This document shows positions 58,001 to 64,000 of a stretch of 64,000 nt of DNA, piece by piece (the first letter of the stretch is position 1; each line of letters starts with the position of its first letter). This DNA is from Acanthosoma haemorrhoidale (taxonomy: Eukaryota; Arthropoda; Insecta; Hemiptera; Acanthosomatidae). The stretch spans positions 37,523,754 through 37,587,753 of the forward strand of contig OV884011.1 of assembly GCA_930367205.1 (NCBI GenBank), given 5' to 3'. The translations under genes were made by a program, and so were the position numbers. The notes beneath the pieces are model-generated. The model was not told where the DNA came from and made no database searches. It worked only from the letters and a program-made list of their open reading frames with translations.

Positions 58001-61000
58001 TTGTAGTTTAAGAGGCTTCAATTATCATAAATAAGATTCACATTCAACATTTTTACACATTAAACAAACCATTTTGTTTATTATTCCTTAATTTAATTCT
58101 GTTCCTTCTATTCTTCCTCTTCGGTTGGTTTTTTGTGTTGTTTCTTAGATTGCCATTCTTGCGCCTATGCTTCCTTCTACTTCTGGGGGAATCAGCCATC
58201 ATCCTACATTTTAATAAAGGTTGAATATAAATATATATAAGAGATACAAATGAATATTATTTTTTATACATGCTAGTTGCAGGATTACCTGTGCATATGG
58301 TATAACCCTTTGTCATTGACCTGTGTAGCAAGTTCCCAACAACGCAATGCCTGTGGAAGGCTGACATCGTCGATTCTAAGTAACTGCCAATGTTTCTTGG
58401 TGAGTACAGAATGTGATATACAAGCTGGAGCAAATACTGACCTGCAGATAGATACCAATTTAAATTAGCATTAAGTTAAAAATAAAATAATGATAACTTG
58501 ATTTAGTTTAAGTGAGTAGTTTTTGGTATAACAATTAAATTCTGAAAAGATTGAAGTTTTAACTTACCTTGTTTTAAGCAAACAAAATATTAAAGATTAG
58601 GTTTCATGAAGCTTTCAAAACCTACATCCCATAAAATATGTTTCTTTGATTGTACATGACTGTTTATAATTACTATAGACCAGAAAACGAAAGTGATAAA
58701 TGGTACTTACGTGACCTCCAGATGCACAAATAATGGATCTGATTATAGGCTACTGGCTGCTGGGTTAAGGAAGGTTATATTAAAGTTGTTGTTTTAATGG
58801 TGGTTATATTTAACATTGTTTAATTTCATTACTATTTGTTCGGCCAACTCAACAATCCAATTCCAATCCTCTCTAGTTGATACTAAGGCTTGCCATCTTC
58901 TGAACCCAGGACATTACTCAAACATCTCCCCTTCTCCTTTTCAACTTATATTCTTCCATTCTTTTCATACCTAATGTCTCTCTTTCTATGGTTTACATTA
59001 TTTCAATACATACTAACTATCACAATCTTTCAGCCTTGAGGAACCGGAAGATATCCTGGTCATAAGTCAATCCATAGACCTCCTGATTGCCTACTCATCT
59101 CCCTCTCTAATCGGCCCGAAGATCTCATGCATTACTTGGAGGCTTAAACACTTAGTGTCGATTTATCAGTTTTATTCCGACTCCAGCTATTTGAATCATA
59201 CAAAACTCAAGTTTGAGCATTGCATTATTTCACATGTAATTGAGCTGCTTTTGAACATCTGGAGGTAATTTGGAAATAAATTGATTTGATAATATAAAAA
59301 AAAAAAAGGGTGGAGGTTAAGAAAGTATTCCTGTTCCCGGCATGAAAATGGGCTTTTACTACATCAGATACTTGTTTAATCTTGTTATATTTTGATAATT
59401 AAAGTTTAAATAATAAAATGAATTATATCCTTTTTAGGGTATAACCAAATATTTAGCTGAATCTATATATCTCTTTATGTATATTTATCTATATTGTATT
59501 AATGTCTTTTCCAACAAATTACTGAAAGAAATTTCCTGTATTTATCCTCTACAGCTATACTGAAAATCATAAATTTCCTGTACACTACTTTACATAAAAA
59601 GTACTTACGTAACATTTTCAAAAGAGCTACGAAGACTGTCCCCCATCTTGTGTATGTAGTCCCACTGTTGCTTAGTGACCGGGGCTCCAACATTGTCTGC
59701 GGTCATTTGTGCCTCATCGAACAGCCACTGAAATACAAAAAGAGGAGCTGGAAAATTCACTGGATAAAATTCACTATACTGAACTGAAAGTAGTATGGTA
59801 GTTAATATAAAAAGGATGGTTACCTGTAAGGGTTGGGTATAGCCTATAGCCAAAAAAGCATCTCCACGATTCATTTATGTAGTGCTTCCTACAACTGTCA
59901 GGTATCTGGCCTTCCCACATGATCATCCCTTTCTTTATCGTTTCGACAGACGCCATCGACGGGTCTTCCTCTTGGGAAAGGTAGGGTGTCCTGTCCAAGA
60001 ACCAACCAGAGTCTGATATCCCTCGGACAAGGACGTTTGGATAGGGCTGTAGTTGTGTTTGAACTGATTCAAGATTAAGCATTACTCCGGCTCCTCCAGC
60101 ACTAAAGGCATCAAAACATGTGAAATAACTTTAAATTCTATTTATTTTGCAGCATAAAGAAACAAATTATGAAAAAAAATCAAGAGATTGAAAAAACATT
60201 AAATAAATAGAAAGTTTTTAAGATAAGCTTTATACATCCCCCTCAAACAGTCGAATCTCCATAAATCCAAGCTCAAATTTAGCTAGTAAAGCACTTTTTT
60301 TTATCAATATTATTGTGAAATAGTCCTTTTTTCTGAATACTAATTACCTCTAATTTACTAATTTTTTCTTTCCTATAAAAGAACAAAATAATAAACCAGC
60401 GATATTTACTTTACTTTGGCAATTATATAACTTATGAAGGAAAACTAGTTCTTCCATAGGTTGTTGTTTGGGATAAATTGCTTTGTGGTGCCTGAGAATA
60501 GAAGATGTGAGTTGATGAAAGCATTTGCTTTGAATAAAAAAAAAAGTTATTGAACAACCTGAAAACTGGTCTCATTTAAACCTAAATTAACCACCTCTTC
60601 CGATTTGACACCTCATTAAATATGACTATGGCTAATCAAGAAACAACTATATGAGCTTTAGTATAGGATTCTTTATTTGGTTGCAAGTTATAAATCCATG
60701 CCTGTCTTTCCCTCTTTTGCGAGAAATTGACTGTTTTAGCATCTACATCTATTTTTATGTACTGTTGTCTATTCCAGAATGTACAAAAACATTACCTGCT
60801 GCCAGCCAGTATAAGAGATGAAGCGTTGCAAAGCCCAAGTGTTAGGAGTTCTTCAATGACCTGTTCGACTATGATTGCCCCCATAAACGTGAACTTATTG
60901 CCATCTTTGACAGGAAGTGGGGCTTGTCTCCGACCACTCCAAGCATCGCTTGTACAATATGGGATGAATCTACAAGAAATAAAGATGAAATTTTCATTTG

Positions 61001-62338
61001 ATGTTCAAGAATTCTTTTTCATTTATCTTATTTTTAAAGTGGTCACTAATATTTTAAGCAGCTATTGCCAAATATCTTTTATCTGTGAGACCAACATTGT
61101 TGATTCAGTTCATTGTAGAACCATCATCTATATTTAATACAAGTACGAACAAATTGTCCTGTACAAGTAGTAATATTGTGACTTGAATTTTTGAGATTTC
61201 ATACATCATCTGAAATTGAGTACTATAACATAAAAGCTGAGTATTAGAAAACTTTTTTTATTTGTAAAATTAAATGTTTAAAATTTTTAAATGGTATATC
61301 TTAAGGAACATAGTTTTACATTAAAAGTTTCAAAAAAACAGTCTAATTTTGAAATTTAAATAGCAGACCTGAAAAATTAGCCATAATTTGAGTGGTTGTG
61401 GAATTTTGAAGAAAGTAATGAATTATTTTTGAAGAACAATAGTAAAGAAATGGTCGCTAATTGGTGGCACAGGAATTTAAAAAGCGATTTATCTTTCCAC
61501 AATTGGATATTTCTCTGAATGAGCGCTTTTGGCAGTCCACCTAGCTATTACCAAGTAATAATTATGCTTTCAACAACTGCAGGGTCGGACCCCACTGTTA
61601 CTGACACAAGTAACAGGTCTCACACTTCCTTGTTATTTATTGTTTTATCTCCAGTTGATGTTTTACATATTCATGCATCCTCAAGTCTATGAGTAATATT
61701 ATCTTTGAATTCATTCTTCCATTATTGCAAACTGAATTGATAACTTTTCCAAGATATAAGATACAAAAACTTGAGAACAAAACAAAACATTTCTATTGTC
61801 CATCTCACAAGAAAACAAGCACCACTGCATTGGGATAGGTGAATGAATGTATTTATCTATAATTAAATAAGGATATATAATTTTGTTACATTAAACAAGT
61901 TCATTTCATATTAAAAAATTGAATGTTCTATGATCTTAAAAAAAAAATCTTCATAGTCTGCAAGATGGAAAATTAAGAACTTAGTGGTCAGTGAGGTCTG
62001 AAAGGTTGATGACCCCTGGACTAAATCATATTTGGTCCACATAGATGTTTGAAGGAAAAAAGAAGGGTCTATAAATGTAATGATCTTAGATATTTGCATT
62101 TTCCACAATTTATATTTAAATTAAGCTACTTACTCCCTGACTATCCCAGACCACCTAAACCAGTAGGTTATTTCGGCCACCAGTTCAATGCAAGATCATA
62201 TTGGTTAAATAATATAGTTTCATTGTTAAATCTAGCATCTTAGAACTAAGTGGCTCCTTAGTTCAATACTTACTTACACATGATTTGCATTCCACCAGAA
62301 CCGATTATCTTCAGGGTTTGGAGAAAGTAATCCACCAA
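55016..62338 (-). CDS. Notum: Notum palmitoleoyl-protein carboxylesterase, C-terminal eight exons
   Basis: Notum is a secreted esterase that removes the palmitoleate from Wnt and so shuts off Wnt signalling. Exons in order: 62278-62338, 60796-60969, 59824-60101, 59609-59747, 58289-58441, 58070-58203, 55246-55386, 55016-55164, all in phase, about 408 residues. The first reads GGLLSPNPEDNRFWWNANH, as in the family. Catalytic serine in LAGSSAGGAG (split by an intron), aspartate in WLFDEAQMTADN, histidine in APACISHS. C-terminal cysteines CSWPQCNLSCP and FTGEEMDF follow. The sixth exon encodes a 44-residue polybasic insert absent from the human protein. The acceptor at 59747 was chosen because YPTLTAPLFVFQW keeps the human spacing. 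The 5' exons with the signal peptide and the FLEGG region are not in 62339-64000 and presumably lie beyond the window. Confidence 0.9.
55500..55880 (+). pseudogene. LINE 3' remnant in Notum intron
   Basis: In shifted frames this reads NTRSHLSVLYTLTHKAA and RSITLWNSLPSN. The latter is the conserved RTI.LWNSLP tail of many non-LTR retrotransposons. Overlapping open frames of 105-162 codons exist in all three phases because the region is less AT-rich, not because they are genes. Confidence 0.6.
56484..56715 (-). pseudogene. Frameshifted protein-like relic, unknown
   Basis: Minus strand reads LGLQVKVEPTPCEIDHAWEK, then after a one-base slip in an A-run (about 56643) TCDVEENGTFKNYGYTMN... and GWKDSPSICIWDLSDHKALM to a TGA at 56484. 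The residues are protein-like (Trp, Cys, acidic) and unlike local AT-rich noise. I do not recognise the family. It lies in the large Notum intron and is probably a decayed transposon or retrocopy. Confidence 0.35.
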
Positions 62339-64000
62339 CTAAATGAAAACACATGAACATGTTAATAATTCTGTTTTTTGGATCAGTTTCAATAAGACCA
62401 AAACAATTGTGAATCTTTTTTTCAAATTTAAACAATTATGACTTTAAAAAAATGGATGCTAATTATATATGACATAATACATATATAACATTTCCAAATG
62501 TCATCCATAAATAAATTTGATGATAATACCAACCTAAGCCAATATCCCAACAAATATATCCCCTTGGATCTAAATTCACACCTAAGTATGAACTCATAGT
62601 TTTTCAATAAGTATTCAGCATTTTAAAACTTGGCACACACATCCAAATATGTATCTTATAGGTTGCGTTCTTTACCTAAAGACTTATTTTTATTCTACAA
62701 CATAGGAAATCATATAGCATCATTCTTCTCAAATAATCCTCACTGCACACAGTTGGAGACTTGGAGAGAAGTATGGGGAGATGATAGGAAAATTTTGATA
62801 ATCTATACAAAAGCAGTTCATTTTTATTGCCAGTTGATACCTTTTCAATGTGTTTTTTTAGTTCCCAAATTATATAGAATTTAAAATTATGCAATAAAAA
62901 CACTATCTCAGAAATCCAGATTCATCTTGAGCAAAAAAAAAAAATAAAGCCTCCGTAAATAGTAAATGCCTGGAAAATTGGCTTCCTAACAGATCATTTT
63001 GTAAATATATCTTATAAATTGTTTCTTCCTTTTCATCATTATCGTCTTTTCTCATATCTTCTACAGCAGAAATGTTTTTTCCCTGTCATTCAATTAGTAA
63101 ATAACTTGATTTTCATCCCTTGACAAAACTATTTTTGTTTTGAAGACAATGCACTCATTTCAACAAATTTTACATGAATCAGAAACTATGGAATAACATT
63201 TGAATCAATCGATCATTTTTCCACAAACAATTTATTAGACAATTGGTAAATAGTGGTTTTTAGAATAGACCAGTAAAACCACTTTTGTTCAATACCATAA
63301 ACCCTTATGTTTTCCATCTTACATTTGTTTGTTCTCGTCTTTGCGAGTCCCATGTTCAAGCTAGAGACATGATATTTTACATTCACATCCCATTCGATGC
63401 TAGGGAAACATACAAAATAAAGCCGTACATAGGCATGAATAAGTGTCAATAATTAATTACTTAGTCAGAATTTAAAAAATATTGTTCATGTTTTGAATAG
63501 TGAATCAAATTAAGAATTATGCCTTGCTGATTAACTTAAAGTAATTTTTGTTTTGTTTTTTTAACTACAATTACAAAAAATAATTAAAACTGTCATTAAA
63601 ATCTATTACTAAGCCAAAACAAGACCTTTGATTATTTGATACATCAAATTTTACGTGAATGTTTTTGGTTAAGTATGGAATTTAAAAACAAGATGATACA
63701 GATAATTGGAATCTAACCAACTCGTAAACTACTATGTGAAGTGTCATAAATAAAATTATTTTAATTTGTTTTCTCTAACCTAATCCTCTTAAAACTGACA
63801 AATATTTCTAAGGATAATAAATAGTTCATTATTGCCCTGTAAGTAGGAACTTTGAAATTAATGAATTGGCAGATATTACTTCTGTTAGATCAACAGTATC
63901 TATTTTTATATAAATAAAGTTCTACATAGTTTCTTTTTTTTTTTTTAATATGATCTCAGTAGCTATTGCTACTCAATCAAAGTACATAAAGTAAGTAAAT
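62339..64000. other. No exon found; Notum intron or 5' side
   Basis: AT-rich. No minus-strand segment encodes the expected Notum FLEGGWYC region. A possible exon at about 62536-62580 was rejected. An R1 repeat piece lies at 63290-63410. Confidence 0.4.
63290..63410 (-). repeat. R1 repeat fragment, reversed
   Basis: On the minus strand GAATGGGATGTGAATGTAAA and GGGACTCGCAAAGAC match the 3' part of the R1 copy at 48836-48915. The only R1 piece seen in reverse. Confidence 0.45.

Noticed and set aside
62536..62580. Possible Notum exon reading VNLDPRGYICWDIGL
   Set aside because: It has splice-like edges and a phase-1 donor, but it does not resemble the family just before the GGLLSPNPE segment (a W..TR type region), so it is probably chance.

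Overview
This window looks like nuclear DNA of an insect, possibly a hemipteroid, but nothing in it fixes the order. It is strongly AT-rich. The genes have many introns with GT/AG splice sites, and large parts of introns and intergenic DNA are decayed transposons. I see no operons, rRNA, tRNA or CRISPR. Exons were placed by hand from splice signals, reading phase and similarity to remembered protein families.

Layout. 1-5,651: two adjacent Ty3/gypsy-type LTR retrotransposon copies, a broken 3' end and a nearly complete copy with a long gag-pol frame. 5,652-7,500: no gene, with a GC-richer block that may be a solo LTR. 7,511-11,026 (-): a divergent V-ATPase subunit E paralogue in five exons. 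11,505-25,463 (+): MAP kinase kinase 7 (hemipterous), which activates JNK, in eleven exons. These two genes are head to head with 478 bp between start codons. 25,464-31,983: 3' UTR, AT-rich intergenic DNA, a 41-codon small ORF and foldback elements. 31,984-42,538 (-): a complete MEMO1 gene in eight exons, with mariner-like and foldback elements in its introns. 42,878-44,077: a dead Tc1-like element and a hairpin MITE. 46,369-51,676 (-): a PI-PLC X-domain protein lacking its first exon(s). 55,016-62,338 (-): the C-terminal eight exons of Notum, the Wnt deacylase; its 5' exons lie beyond the window or were not found.

The five host genes are not an obvious pathway. MKK7/JNK, Notum/Wnt and MEMO1 are conserved signalling genes, and V-ATPase subunit E is a proton-pump stalk subunit. 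The most interesting points are the MKK7 tail built from consecutive phase-2 exons with a possible intron-retention short isoform, the V-ATPase E paralogue with a 62-residue C-terminal extension, a polybasic exon in Notum, and a foldback-element family whose copies abut at their termini.

Repeats. At least four interspersed families recur: a foldback family, a roughly 500 bp repeat in MKK7 and PI-PLC introns, a roughly 200 bp repeat with three copies, and a mariner-type hairpin MITE. Also present are a Tc1 element with matching terminal repeats, a deleted mariner, a frameshifted Tc1/mariner-superfamily transposase and several LINE scraps.
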